Notes: generated from the sequence alone by a model not told the origin. A DNA stretch of 64,000 nt from Glutinoglossum americanum (GCA_020080175.1 JAGHQL010000033.1:103089-167088); one strand, 5' to 3'; positions 48,683-61,045 are shown, counted from the first letter of the stretch. Numbers and translations: made by a program.

Positions 48683-50858
48683 TCAGTAATACGGAGTACG
48701 GTACTCAATATCCTGCACCTCACCCTCAATCCCAAATCCAGCATGTTTCACGCCAGCGCCTCCAGTCGCAGTAGGGGTTTGAAAGGGATCCGCCACCGGC
48801 TGGTTGCCATATCCACCCACAACACCACCCTCGCCCAAATCACCAAATCTCACCTTCACCTTCCTCAGCTCCTCGGGCATTGGATCCGCACCCAAACAAG
48901 CCCCCCCTGCCAACTCATCCAGCCTCCTATTACGCGTTGTCGCGAGGATAGCGAGAAATCCAGATCCCATGCTCACGCCATTGCTGTAATAGGATTGTAG
49001 ACCGATAGCTAGGGCAACCAGCCCGGCTAAGCAGGCGATGCCGTATGTAAGTAGCAGAGCACGCTTATTGTAATGGAACACGTTCGCGTAACTAGTTCTT
49101 GTAACAGCCGTGTCGGGCTGTGGCTGTTGGTAGATGAGCCCGTCGATTGAGAGGAGGCTAAGCGTCACATTAGTGGAGAGTTCCTGGATAAGTTCGCGGA
49201 GGTTTGGGAGCGGTCGACGGATTCCAGCTTCTACTGGAAATGGGGTGTCCTCGACGAGCTTAGTACCTTCCAGGCCAGCGGTGTTTTCTGGGTTGCCGCG
49301 GGCGGTTACACCGATGCGGCCTTTGAGGATTGAGTAGAGGGTTTGGTGGATTGCGTAGCTCGCCCATTGGGTGGGTGTTCCGACATAACCGGAAATAAAT
49401 TGGTAGCTCTGCCCTACCAGACCGTATGGTATAGGCTGCAAGAATCTGTTTTGACTCGATCGTCAGCACTGATTCGCTACTTAATTTATATAGCTAAGAG
49501 GCGGTGAGCGGGCTCTACGCGTACGTGTAGTTACCCTCAATCCGCTGTTCGGAGTCGAAATACGTCCTCCGGATATCAAACCTCGTATCCCACTGGGTAC
49601 ACCTGAATGTGTAATTCTGCCATGCTGAGCCCGGAATTGTGGGGTTGGTAATCGAGGTAAAGTTGTACCCTGCTCTGTACTCCGACGGAAGATATCGATG
49701 AAATACCCATATTACACCATCCATCCATGCCTCCGTATTTCCTGGGCCCCAAGGACAACCACCCGAGTGATCCGGGAGGTACTTGGCGCAGAAATCCCCG
49801 GACGAGTTACCCGCTAGATATGAAGTCACGGACTTGGGGTCGGTGAGCCCGAAGTCACCGACTACATCCTCGCAGCTGTGCCTCGAATCCGCCTGACACC
49901 ATGGAGCGGTTGAGTCATATTGGTCCAGCTGCTCACACCTATAAGAAGGCCCGACGAATGACTGAGTAAATGTGCAGTTGGCACCACAAGGTGAGATAGC
50001 GCTGGCAATTCCACCGCCATATGTGGTTTGGTAGACTACGGCAGTGGCTTTACTGGATGGGTGGTCATAGCCAGGGGATCCCAGACCCGGACTCATGTCG
50101 AAGAGCTGCCCGTACGACACCTCGGCAAGATCAACAGCCCGTAGTGCCTCTTTGTCGCTTAACGCAGTGCGGTTCCGAGAGAAATTCAAGCTGTTGACGA
50201 TAGCTACTCCATCACTAGAGGATACTTGGGCACCGACGCTCAGGGATCCAGGGGCTATGATAGTAATGAGTGGAGAGACCCTTTCCGCGCAGCACCCATT
50301 CATTCAATTAGCTAGATGTTAACCACTAATTAAACCTACGCCACCAACCACCTCTTGGCTTAGGCGGTGCATCCTTACCATATTAGAAGTGCAAGTAACA
50401 AGGCTAGTTTTGCTCCCATCACGAGCTCTATGTTCATAAACCTCGTTGGATTATTAGTAGCAGCGAAGAGGTCGTCAATACTTCCTAAAGACAGGAGTTT
50501 AGACCGCAACGTGTTCCAAGATCGCTGGGTAAATGCAATGCCCACAGAGGCCGCGAGCATTATCTTCGATACCACTGCGAAAGCGGTGCCTGCCCGTAAT
50601 GTCCACTATGATAAAGTGTCAACGCTTCCCTAAATAAAACCTAGTTACCCCGGGAAAGTAGTCGGGTACACGGCGTTACTGCTGGGATGAACAAACCCCC
50701 TGGTTCTTAGCTGGCAGCCCATCGATAGATGCGTAATATAGGTGGTGGCCCAACGCGAGGATAACTGCGAGAATATAGAATGCGAGCATTAAAGTTGGGG
50801 ATTTCCAGTTGATCCCCCATTGTGCGTGTCGCTGAGGAGGCTGTAGGTTGTCTTGCAT
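48683..50858 (-). CDS. Multi-pass membrane glycoprotein of unknown function (conserved fungal family)
   Basis: Four exons: 50858-50697, 50605-50379, 50280-49525, 49445-48683 (1908 nt, 635 aa); introns 79-98 nt. Layout: short cytosolic N-terminus, TM1 (SPTLMLAFYILAVILALG), TM2 (FAVVSKIMLAASVGIAFTQ), the conserved QRSWNTLRSKLLSLGSID segment, TM3 across the second splice (MGAKLALLLALLIW then VSPLITIIAPGSL), a large extracellular region of about 350 residues with many N-glycosylation sequons and paired Cys (CGANC, YRCEQLD), TM4 (YGIACLAGLVALAIG) and a cytosolic tail. I recognise this as the architecture of a widespread uncharacterised ascomycete family often carrying unreliable names such as formylmethionine deformylase-like. 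The first donor (GTTTGT) was chosen because the alternative GTAACG breaks the frame. Function is unknown. Confidence 0.85.
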
Positions 50859-51441
50859 CGCACCGAAAGTTCTTCTTTCAACCCCGTGTAACGAGAACGC
50901 AACTCATAAATAGTTGGTGGGGATGGCTTTTTAATATTTCTGTACGTAGTACAAAATAACCTTTTCCTCCGTGTTGCTGTTCAGCGGGAACATATGCGGG
51001 AAGGCCTTGGCGGGGGAGTCTAGAACAGCCTAACCCGCTAAATCGCTTCACAGCCTCCACCAAACTAAACCTACCAATACCTCATTCAAGGGATATCCTT
51101 GTGGCTAACTCTCTCTAGCTCTCTCAGCGTTCTTCGGGTACTTGCCAAGCACCATCCGAATGGCTGGCCCAAAAACCCAAAAAACATATGGCTCGCCTCC
51201 AGCAGCTAATTATTATGGGTTTCGGCTCCTTGCGATCGCGCCTCTACAACTGCTACAGCACCTCACTCTACAGCATTCACCACAACCAAGAGATTGACAG
51301 CCTTTTCCGCGGGTACACTTATTCCAGTAAGTGAAGGCTTAGTCTAAAATAATCAGAGTTGTATGGAAAACTTTCGCGAGGTTCGCTGATTGGGTTTTTC
51401 CGCCTTACTAAGCACGCTTATTACAAACTCCCCAGATCCCC
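50859..51441. other. Short intergenic region
   Basis: The 5' flank of the membrane glycoprotein gene and the 3' flank of the acyltransferase gene. No gene was seen. Confidence 0.5.
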
Positions 51442-53220
51442 TCACATCTTAGCCACCAATCCCATCAAACCTGCAACGCTCTCTAAAAACATCATCATTT
51501 CATCCTCCCGATAGCAATACGCGTTATAATCCGAGCTCAGCCTCACGCAATCCCTCCAACTAGATAGGCGGATAAAAGGCGAAGAACAGTACTGGTTGAG
51601 GTTGAATTTTACGTCATTGACAGTGAAAACCGGGGGATAATCGCGGGCAATGTAGCGCTCTGTAATGCCGTCGGATGCGAATTCTGGATAAGAACGTTTG
51701 ACGTGCCCCTGGCTGCAAGAGCATGAGACGCTCGTTAATAAATAATCGCAAATTTGAAAGGTTGCTGGTGTTAGAAAATGGGGTTTACCTCTTGAGCGCC
51801 GCTGTGACAAAGTCTAACAAGGTGATCGAAAGTGGGAGGATGTGGTCCTTTTCCCTGTTGGCCACCCACTCCTCCTTGGCCACCTTTGTTGCCGCTATAA
51901 GCTTTTCCAATTTCTCCGCCTCGCTCGCGCCTTCGGAGAATGCATAGGCTTTGACGTTATCCCAGGTGATGATACCAAGAGTCTGGCACATAGGGAGGTA
52001 CTCCTTTCTGCCTTTTGCGTAGTCCTCTTGCAAATATTCTCGGCCGTTTATGGGAGAGACGCTGACGAAAGTTTGCCCGTCGGGGATACTGGCAGCAGGC
52101 AGGGTGGCCTCGATTGTTGCAAGGACGAGGGCTGCGTGTGCGAGATGCGTAACGGTGAAGTCAGAGCCGAGGTTGGTTTTGATTTTTGAGATAATAGCCT
52201 TGCTAGAGTCTTTGTCGAAGGTGTAGAACAGTGACCGTGGCTTACTGTTAGTGCCGGGCCCGCTTGGGTTGAGTCCGAAGTTGCCCTAACTATGGGTTAG
52301 GTTTGTGTGCCATAGCAATGCTACCAGAGATCACTAACCATCGTATCCAACAACCCCTTTACATGAGACTTGAGAGCCTTATCGAATTCTGGGCCCGAAA
52401 TCTTCTGGTCAGCAGCTAATAGGTTCACGTAAGGTACCGGCAGGTTGCCGACACCACTTGCCCAGTCTATAGTCTCTAGTTTGTCTGCCTTCGCACATGA
52501 CAGCTCTTCAGCGAGCTGCTCGAAAAATCGGCCCGCCAGGATCTTAACGCTGATACCATCGAAATAAAGGTGATTTAGTAAGAAAAGGAAGTCAAACCCA
52601 TTCTCTAAGGGGTCGGAAATGCTCGCCGCGTGGCCAACAACATAGAGCGTCACTGCATCTAGGGCCTGCTTCCCCGCAAGGGCATGTCTAAGATCTTCAT
52701 TGGTGTGGGAGCCGACCTCGACTTGGACGCAGCGTTGTAGCCAGGCATGCACCTCGTCTTCGTCCTTGGGAGGCTTGTATTGGATAATACAGGTGTCCTT
52801 CTCGTCGCGGGTAAGGTTGAGCGCGACCTCTGGGCGTTGGTGACGGAAACGGCGTAAGACCTTCTTCGCACTGGCTTCGATGTCGTTTAGAGTTATACCC
52901 GTCGGCATAGTAAGGCTAGCAGATCCTCCTACGAAAAGATTGTATTCGCCGCGCGCCTGTATCTCGTCAACCCCAACTGGACCCTCAGATCCGCAAACTT
53001 CACGTTGCCATTGCTGCGGGTCGGTCTTTGATTGCTGCCATTGGTAGCGAGACGTGTCAATGGGGGGGAATGATGGGATCTCAAATCCGTTAACTGTAGG
53101 TGGCGCTTGATCATCGGCTTCCTGGGGAGAATCAGAGAATAAATCTGGGTGCCTCAGCTGCAGTGAATCCAAGAGATTCCGTCCCGATGTCGAATCGGGG
53201 CTTTTGGGTAGTTCCTGCAT
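51442..53220 (-). CDS. HxxxD-type (condensation/CoA-dependent) acyltransferase
   Basis: Three exons: 53220-52339, 52285-51789, 51712-51442 (1650 nt, 549 aa); introns 53 and 76 nt. The N-terminal half has the chloramphenicol-acetyltransferase-like fold marker LLNHLYFDGISV with catalytic His217 and Asp221 (HxxxDG). The C-terminal half begins GNFGLNPSGPGTNSKPRS and continues with DFTVTHLAHAALVLATIEA and FVSVSPINGREYL, the usual second subdomain. There is no DFGWG motif as in plant BAHD enzymes. Family knowledge: fungal relatives transfer acyl groups to secondary metabolites or toxic alcohols; the substrate is not predictable here. No biosynthetic cluster (synthase, P450) surrounds it. No signal peptide, so probably cytosolic. 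Confidence 0.87.
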
Positions 53221-55339
53221 AACAACGGCCGCGATTTTTGCTGGTTCCGCGGTCCAAACTTTCTTTTGATCTTGACCCAGCTAGGTAGTTAATCAGCTGC
53301 CATCCAACAACGGTGGTTGCCCCGGGGCGCCGGCTTAATAAGGCCCCGCAGCCTTGTCTCACCCGAGGTTAAGCAGATTGCCGGGATGTCGAATACCTCA
53401 GGGGGTTGAACCTTCCCCAGCTAGGTAGGTAAACTAATTGGTCTAAACTAAAGCGCAATAAGTCAGCTTTGGCGTACACTGTATCCACACGATCCACCAG
53501 CCGCGATAGGAAAACCCGGTCAAGCAACTATGGACTTGCTGGGTATTGAATGTTCGCGGAACTCCCGAAAATTGGACGGGGTTTATCCCCTTTTTTGGGT
53601 CAAGGAATAGATATGCATCTCACCCGAAATCTCCCTTCCGAATTATCCTGAAGGTAGGTTTATAAATGGGCTTCTATTGTCCTTATTGTCTGAAGTCCTG
53701 TGCTGGGGTTATGCCTTGTGGACACTGTTCGCTTAGCAAGGTGGAAAACTCGAAGGTCGGGATGACCCGGAAGCTGCTAGGCGGACTAATGAAGGCAGAA
53801 TAAAAGAGGGCCGACGGTGTCACATTATATATAGCTACACAGACCCCTAGCTCCAGCCAAAGAAACCTCAGCGATATCAGCTAGGAAATCTGACCTATAA
53901 CAACGCAGTGAAAATATAGCTGAACTGATTTCGTTCAGGCGACTCACAGAATGCCCTTATGGCGAGTAATTGTAAAGTGCCTAATTCTTACTAGAGTTTT
54001 GCGTAAAGGACATTACGGGGATACAACCTATGCTGATTATAGAGATCGTCGATTGGAGCGGAGTCTGAGGTGAGATGGATGCCTTAGCTAAAACATAGCC
54101 TGACAAACCACGAGGGACCTCGCCAATAGCAGTGCCTTAGGGGTAAGTGAGAGGAAGGAGAACTATGCATAAGGGTCGGGGAGTTATCTAGGCTGCGGAA
54201 AACACTGCCTAAATAAATGGCCATTGCCGCCCCAGAAGGGTACACCGCACCAATGCAGCCGCATTAGAGGGTGTGAAGATACTGATGTCCCAATAAACGG
54301 ATATCCTGCTGTGATATGCCCATGCCGCCATTGGCTGCGGGTGCTTGGCTGACCACATGGGGTCCGAGCACCTTCAGCACAAAGTCAGAAACCCCTCTTG
54401 TAGCGACCACGACGTCCAATCCTTCTGCCGCACCCCCCACCTTCCTAGTTAGGAAGGTGGGTAAGAATCTTTCAGCTCCGGGACTCGAATTCTTCTTGCT
54501 TTTAAGTCTTCCAAAGTCTTCGTGTGCTGGTAGGGCTGACCGCACTTCGATCTTTAGTGGCTTAGTGGCCGAGAAGTTCTCAACCATAGCGGTGGCAGCA
54601 TACGCCGACTCCTCCCTTCCGATGCGCTGGCCGTTGGCAGCATGTATGCGACACTACGGATCATATCAGGGCTCTGTGAGACACTCTCGTGCTATGGTAG
54701 CAATGCAATTCAATTCTGTTTGGCTGACTGCATGTCTATGCATCGACCTCACAGCTGACTCCGTTACCATTCTGCTAAACGAAACATAGCCCGCAAGAAA
54801 TACCCAACCCTTCATATTCGCATCCTGCGATCTCACACTCCAGACCACCCGTTTATCAAAAAATATCCATGTTCACCTTTATCGCCGTGGTGGCCGCTCA
54901 GGTTAGATATGAGACGATCATGCAAAAGTAGATGAACTAACTGAATTAGGTTACGATGGTAGCTAGAAACCCCCACACTTACAACTGCTAGCCATCAGAT
55001 AGACAGGAAGAACGGTCTGATGATATGGGCGTGGGTGCCAGCCCAACGAAGACGATTTCTAGGCAAGCCCAACAAGTCTTTACCCACGCCCTCGCGTCGA
55101 CCCCTCACAAGATATCGCCTATCTCACCCATAATCTCTTTTGCTTCGGCATCACACTTCCCATATGCCCTCGCTCCCTAGTTCAGTGGAACCCAAGCCGC
55201 TTCTCTTCTGGAGTTCCATCACGTTCCTCGCTCCTCCGTTCGTCCTCAATTCCGCCCGCTTCTCTAGATGCTCCGCCTTCATGACTGCTCGGCGGATAAG
55301 TCAGACCACAATTGTTGATCATCGGGTGTCTGGCTATGA
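53221..55339. other. Intergenic with weak coding fragments
   Basis: About 2.1 kb. A minus-strand open stretch near 54264-54640 (reading through SAYAATAMVENFSATKPLK and GMGISQQDIRLLGHQYLHTL) looks like part of a former gene, but I cannot name it. A perfect hairpin lies inside it at 54436-54461. The rest shows no gene. Confidence 0.4.
54436..54461. repeat. Perfect 12-bp inverted repeat with 2-bp centre
   Basis: cccaccttccta is followed by gt and then by its exact reverse complement. All twelve pairs match. The element sits in a decayed open frame, so it could be an insertion footprint or a foldback; no function is shown. Confidence 0.7.
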
Positions 55340-55690
55340 TCAGAGTTTTTTGGGAAGCTCAAACTCCTTACAGGCTTGCTGGATCTCTGTTCGGTTCAGC
55401 CTATTATACCTAAATCTCCTAACGCTTCCTAGAAAGTCTACTATTGAAGCTCCATCCCAGCTCGGCTTTTCTTTCGCGCCTGCAGTCGTAAGCTGGGCTG
55501 ACATTCGGTCTTCATCATCCTCTAATGTTGGGTCGGCTCCTTGGAAGACGAGGATCTTCGCCATGCCGAGGCTAGTTTCCGATGACGTTTATAGCTGCGG
55601 AACGAAGTGGAGTCCTGCCATCCGCGTCCATCGCTTCAAGATTAGCTCCTGTAGGAATGCCATAGCAAACACCGTGAAGCATTAATGAGG
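55340..55690 (-). pseudogene. C-terminal relic of an ankyrin-repeat protein
   Basis: On the minus strand from about 55690 the sequence reads IPTGANLEAMDADGRTPL, an ankyrin repeat start, then hits a frameshift and stop, and resumes in another frame with LGMAKILVFQGADPTLEDDE (second repeat) and a C-terminal tail ending CKEFELPKKL at 55340. The two halves are separated by one frame change near 55575. No start or upstream domain is found. It is the 3' end of a lost ankyrin, perhaps STAND, gene. Confidence 0.7.
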
Positions 55691-57858
55691 ACTCTGAAAC
55701 TTGTCGGACAACGGGAAGCGCCCTATCAGGAAGTTTATGCAACGCGAGAACAGGTATGCAGCATACCTGGCAGGTATATACCCGTACCCCTTTGCGAGAT
55801 AGCCTATCCGTCCTTATCCAATTCCCACTTCATGGCCGGATGACCATAACAGAGACCCACAACTTCCCACGAAGCTAAGCCTCGGAGTTCGTCGCCCAAA
55901 GAAGGCGCAGCCCACCTGACAGCCATGGCAAGAGCGAATCGAGGGCACAAAAAACCCTAGACCGACGGCCTTTGGTCATAGCTTTTTATAGGAGCATGTA
56001 ACGTGGCGGATTGAGCTGTCACCACCGATTTGTGGTACGACTGCCCGCTGTATCTTTGCACTGACCAAATACAAAGAAGCATTTGTGCCTTCGGCTTCGC
56101 TCCAGAAGCCCCACTGTGCAACCGCTACGACCCTCAACCGGCAGACATCCCGACATGGTGTCATGCGAGGCGTGACAGCCCACCCAATCCCGTGAGATAG
56201 GCCGTAGGCAACATGCCACTGCACGAGAAGGGTATCGCCGCAACATAGGCACCAACCGGCGGGGTGTAGCGATACTGACACCCATTGGAATCAAAGGCTT
56301 CATGCTCCGCGAGCCACTAAACTGTTCGCCGGAAACCTAGATCGTACAGAAGCAGGCTGGAGCGCCGAATTGTTCCGGCGTTTACCTACGCAATTCTGTT
56401 GCAATGGGCGCATTGGAATGCTGGCATGAATGCAAGTATTCTAACCCTTGGTTTGCTGCACCCGCTCGGCTGCAAAACATGCAGATCCAATGCTTACGCA
56501 GAACCATGCTGCGCTCGCCCTCCTATCACCGCATCCGTTTCGTATCACCTAGTTGTTTCATCTCCAATTCGAGCATAAGAGGCTCAGGGACCACCCACTA
56601 ATATCCATGTAATGTTTGATTAATCAATTAATTATATGCTTCCTACCCGAACCGCTGCTATTCTGAAAGACTCCGAGGATGGCTCGCATCCCGCTCAGAC
56701 AATTATGTGTAATATCACCACAACAGACCCCACCAACGCCCTTCTCACGCACGGGTCGGCGGCATGAACGCGCGTTATGCCTATTTTGCCCATGGTAGTA
56801 CCTCAGCTCCTTTTGTGGGCCCGATAGGTGTTAGCGTTGGTGAAGGAAGATGAAAAGGTTTGGCCTCGACTTTAGCTGGGAGGCAAGATGGACACGTAAC
56901 TACTCGCGGTTTTCGCTGTCGAATGCTTTTCGCACGCAGGGTACATTATCCTTTCGCCCCTGATAAAATCCTGAATGGGGAATAGGAAGAGGAGAACTGA
57001 TGAACGAATATACGTGATGCCGCATGTAGCTACCATACCCCACGAGGCTTTTGACCTCATATCTCTGCTGAGGAGATCCAGTTTTGATGGCCAAGCCCGG
57101 CGATAAAAAAGCGAATACCTAACGGTTATCGCTCCTAGCTTGTCAACAGAGGATAAACCATCATTTTTTTTAATTGAGATTTATTCGTTGGATATTTCCA
57201 CCCGTAAACTGGTCGCTGGCGAAAAGTTTTTCCGGGCTGTTGTTAAACGGGCTATACTTTCTCCGGGGAGGGTCATCGCTTGCATTACGGGCGGTCACTC
57301 TCGGGTTCGAGCCCAAACGAACGGCTTGGCTCCCGACCGCATTGCTAGTTGTTGGTATAGCGGGATTGGTGATCTCCTCAGAGGTGCACCTTCGACTGAA
57401 GTTTTCACATGCGGATAACTTCACCTTCTTTCCGCTTTCTATTGTTTTTCACTCTCGTGGCGGAATGTCGACAAGGGGATGACAGCTGAAAATTCGGTGG
57501 CGTTGCTGGTTCGTTGCGGCGTCCAGAAGCCAAGCAATCACTTCCCGTCTTCCTGACCCACTTGATAAAATGATTAGCGACACAATGGCCAACTTTTTCC
57601 AACTCTTCTCCAACTTTTAAGGAAATCAGGGCAACTTGTAAGGATATGAGCAACGCATCCATGCATATGCTTTTCAGCTACGCCATTCTCCTCCACCAGT
57701 CGGTAGGACGCGTAGGGCGTGGGGTGACTAACGCACGGTCCGAGCGGGGCAGGATGAGAGAAGGTTTAGCTAGCGGGATTTATCATGGCATATTTCAAGC
57801 TCCCGACTCCCCCCTCAAATTCCAAACTCCAAACCAGGAAGCCTACGTACGGTAACCA
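55691..57858. other. Intergenic, no supported gene
   Basis: About 2.2 kb up to the GH13 gene. Frames at 55976-56303 and 56404-56601 are open but have no recognisable domain. A short GGGTTCGAGCCC sequence at 57301-57312 resembles a tRNA T-loop but the rest of a tRNA is missing. The last 200 bases are the GH13 5' flank. Confidence 0.45.
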
Positions 57859-59751
57859 ATGGCCCGCCTTCCGACCACGCGTGCACCCGCCATGAGCGAA
57901 AAACGTGTCGCAGACATCAATTGGACACCACTCCTGGCGCAATCATTCCACCCGTCTCCCGTGGCCTGGGAAGACCAAGTGATTTATTTTCTTTTACCTG
58001 ACCGCTACTCCGACAACAGCGAACGCGACTACTTCGATATTGATGGGAATCCCGTGAGCCGAGGGTCTAGCGCGAAGTTCAACCCCTCCACGGACAAGGA
58101 TTCACTCGGTGGTCCTGGTGGCGAAGAGGACTGGCGTAATGCCGGGGGTAAGTATGTAGGCGGTAAACTGAAAGGCCTTACTAGCAAGATTGGTTACCTG
58201 AAGCGCTTAGGCGTGACTGCCATCTGGGTCGGCCCGATATTCAAGCAGGTGGCGTTCCAAGACACCTATCACGGATACGGGGTACAAAACTTCCTGGAAA
58301 TAGAAAAGAATTTCGGTACCCGAGAGGACCTCCGGGCGCTGGTGGACACTGCGCATTCCCAGGGAATCTATGTGATCCTCGACATCATCCTTAATCACAG
58401 CGGCAACGTTTTTCAGTATAAGGGCGACAAGTTTCCCCATTGGACAGGCCAGGAGCACAGGCCTGGTCAAGAGTTCGAGGTAGAGGGCTTTAACGACAAA
58501 CACGGCAACCCCACCATCCCCTTTGGGAGAGATGTTGATCTCCAATGCTTTCCAGAAGCCTACCCCGACGGCGCAGTGTGGCCTGCCGAACTGCAACAAC
58601 CAGGTGGATTCACTCACAAGGGCAAAATCCGGAATTGGAACTTAGACCCGGAATACCTCGAAGGCGACTTCGAAGATCTAAAGGACATCAATATCGGCGC
58701 TGCTAGCGTGCACGACTTCTCCCCATCCCTCTCCCTCAAGGCCCTCTCCGCGGCCTATAGGTTCTGGATCGCCTACGCGGACATCGACGGTTTCCGAGTC
58801 GACACAGTAAAGCACATGGGCGACGGTCCCACGCGCTACTTTGTGTCCTGCATCCATGAATTCGCCACACGCCTCGGGAAGGAGAACTTCCTCCTTGTGG
58901 GCGAAATAGCTGGAGACCGCGTGAGCGCATTCAACACCGTCGAGACCACGGGAATCAATGCCGCGCTCGGCATCGCTGACGTGCAGGACAAGCTCGAGAA
59001 CATGATCAAGGGCTTCCGTGACCCGGAGGCGTATTTTAGTCTCTTCAGGAACTCGCTGCTGGTGAAGCAGGACTCGCACGTTTGGTTCAGGAATAAAGTC
59101 GTTACGATGATCGATGATCATGACCAGATTATTAAAGGCCAGAATAAAGCGAGATTTTGCGCTGCGGATCAGGGCGCGGCTTATGTGGTGGCCGGGGTGG
59201 CGCTCAACTTGTTTACCCTGGGGATCCCGTGCATCTACTATGGAACGGAACAGAACTTTGACGGAAGCGGTGGCGGCGACCAATATATCCGCGAAGCCAT
59301 GTTCGGCGGCGCCTTCGGCGCCTTCCGCTCACGTAACAAGCACTGCTTCGACGAATCCCACCCCACCTACCGCGAAATCGGCAAAATATGCGCTCTCCGG
59401 CAATCCCTCCTCCCGCTCCGTCGGGGACGCCAATATCTCCGGCCCATCTCTGGAGACGGCCAGCATTTCGGGTTACCCACCATGTTCGGTGGTAGCCGTA
59501 TGCTGACGGTCTTGCCGTGGTCGAGGATTTTTGCGGACGAAGAGGTGCTTTGTGCGGTTAACACGGATTATGGGAGGTGGAGCGAGGCGTGGGTTACTGT
59601 GGATGCTGAGTTGCAGGCCGAGAGGGACGCGTTGGTTTGCGTTTATTCGACGGAGGGGGGGATGGTGGGGAAGAGGGTGGGGGTTGAGGGAAGGAATGGG
59701 AGGGCGGTGTTTTTGAAGGTTCCACCTGGGGGTGTGGTGGTTTATAAGTAG
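57859..59751 (+). CDS. Intracellular GH13 alpha-amylase-family glycoside hydrolase, intronless
   Basis: Uninterrupted 630-codon frame. ATG 57859 is the first in-frame start; ATG 57892 (MSEKRVAD) is an alternative. The (beta/alpha)8 GH13 regions are clear: region around VILDIILNHSG (I), DGFRVDTVKHM with nucleophile Asp315 (II), LLVGEIAGDR with acid/base Glu349 (III) and MIDDHDQI with His421-Asp422 (IV). IYYGTEQNFDG is also typical. A C-terminal beta domain ends the protein. No signal peptide, transmembrane segment or starch-binding domain is present, so the enzyme is likely cytosolic and would act on glycogen-, maltodextrin- or trehalose-like alpha-glucosides. Lack of any intron in 1.9 kb differs from most neighbours and may point to bacterial origin (inference). 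Specificity is open. Confidence 0.93.
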   Translation: MARLPTTRAPAMSEKRVADINWTPLLAQSFHPSPVAWEDQVIYFLLPDRYSDNSERDYFDIDGNPVSRGSSAKFNPSTDKDSLGGPGGEEDWRNAGGKYVGGKLKGLTSKIGYLKRLGVTAIWVGPIFKQVAFQDTYHGYGVQNFLEIEKNFGTREDLRALVDTAHSQGIYVILDIILNHSGNVFQYKGDKFPHWTGQEHRPGQEFEVEGFNDKHGNPTIPFGRDVDLQCFPEAYPDGAVWPAELQQPGGFTHKGKIRNWNLDPEYLEGDFEDLKDINIGAASVHDFSPSLSLKALSAAYRFWIAYADIDGFRVDTVKHMGDGPTRYFVSCIHEFATRLGKENFLLVGEIAGDRVSAFNTVETTGINAALGIADVQDKLENMIKGFRDPEAYFSLFRNSLLVKQDSHVWFRNKVVTMIDDHDQIIKGQNKARFCAADQGAAYVVAGVALNLFTLGIPCIYYGTEQNFDGSGGGDQYIREAMFGGAFGAFRSRNKHCFDESHPTYREIGKICALRQSLLPLRRGRQYLRPISGDGQHFGLPTMFGGSRMLTVLPWSRIFADEEVLCAVNTDYGRWSEAWVTVDAELQAERDALVCVYSTEGGMVGKRVGVEGRNGRAVFLKVPPGGVVVYK

Positions 59752-61045
59752 CGGGAGGCAGTTAGGGGACATGAAAGAAAAAGGGAAATGGTTGGTGTGG
59801 GTTGGGTGGGTTGGGTGTTTCTCCTATCTATCTGGATATGACGTCTACCTAGCGATGGCGACTAGCCACTTGACGATTTTGATTTCCTTTTTTGGATATC
59901 GCGAGTTCTCTATCCGGCTCATGTGGAGATGCAAGGCGTGAAGCAGATATGAACCATGCAACCGCCACGTTATCTAGCTCCTACCGCAACTAATGGGAAG
60001 CTTAGTTGCTACATTCGTTCCTTCGTCTGCTAGTTCATGGGTAGATACTTATTTCGACAGCGGGTCTGATGGGGATGCCCCCTCCACCGGGATGGGATGT
60101 ACTACCTGAGCTTACCTAAGGTGCGTCCATCTACACGTGGCTGCTGCGGAATACGAAAACGCACCCACCCACGCTCATTCCACAGCACCCTCTAGTAAGT
60201 GAATATGAGCGAGTAAAACCTATTCATTGAGAATAGATGCACGTAGTGAAGACAAACTACCCGCGGTGAGCTTTGTCACGTGACACGGCCGCATCTGCCA
60301 CCTCAGCATAATGGAATTGAATAGTTGTTGGGGTAAGGCTTCCTTAAGCTCAAAAAACCTCATGGTTCTCCTTTTGGGTAGAATCCCTATCTCTTGGATC
60401 TAGAAATCTCATGTCGTCATGTGATGTGACACCCAGTCGATGGGTTATATTCCAAAGTCAAGGCTGGGAAAGAACATTTCGAGCTGGTGGTGGGCACTAT
60501 GTCCCTCCCGGAAATGCACTGGGCGCTGTATATGCACTGTGTGGATATTGGAACTCTAATACGACAGGTCAACTTCAGGGAATGCAAGCCTCGCTTTCTA
60601 GCCCTTCCTTTCCGACTAGAATCATCTCGGTGGATTGTGTTATGGCTGCGCAGAGCTGGAAAAAAAGCCGCATAACAAGGCCAGGCGGCAGGCAGACAAG
60701 AGTATACGTCCGGACAGATGCATATATGCAACCACAAGACAGACGTACGTACACAAACATTAATGCATAAATGCTTTCCAACCAATGGCCCCCAAAAAGG
60801 AAACGCAGTTCCGGCGGCGCAAGCAGATCGACCCACACCCCTGGCATCCCAGCATTCAGACCAGAGCATCAAACGCGCTGATGAAGCCAACAAGTTTTTG
60901 ACGATAACCCTAATCCCAAGAAATTTCCAACACCGCTAATTTCACTAAGAACTATCATCGATTTGAGGATATACCCAAGAAAATATACCAAATAGATAGA
61001 GAGTATAGACAGATTGGAAGAGAGCATCCCGTCCAAGTATTTACC
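59752..61045. other. Intergenic, no supported gene
   Basis: The 3' flanks of the GH13 and CFEM genes, which are convergent. Open frames near 60411-60893 on both strands are domain-less and overlap each other. No tRNA was seen. Confidence 0.5.

Noticed and set aside
57230-57330. Possible tRNA signalled by GGGTTCGAGCCC
   Set aside because: Only three flanking base pairs close the putative T-stem, and no matching acceptor, D-arm or anticodon arm could be laid out on either strand.
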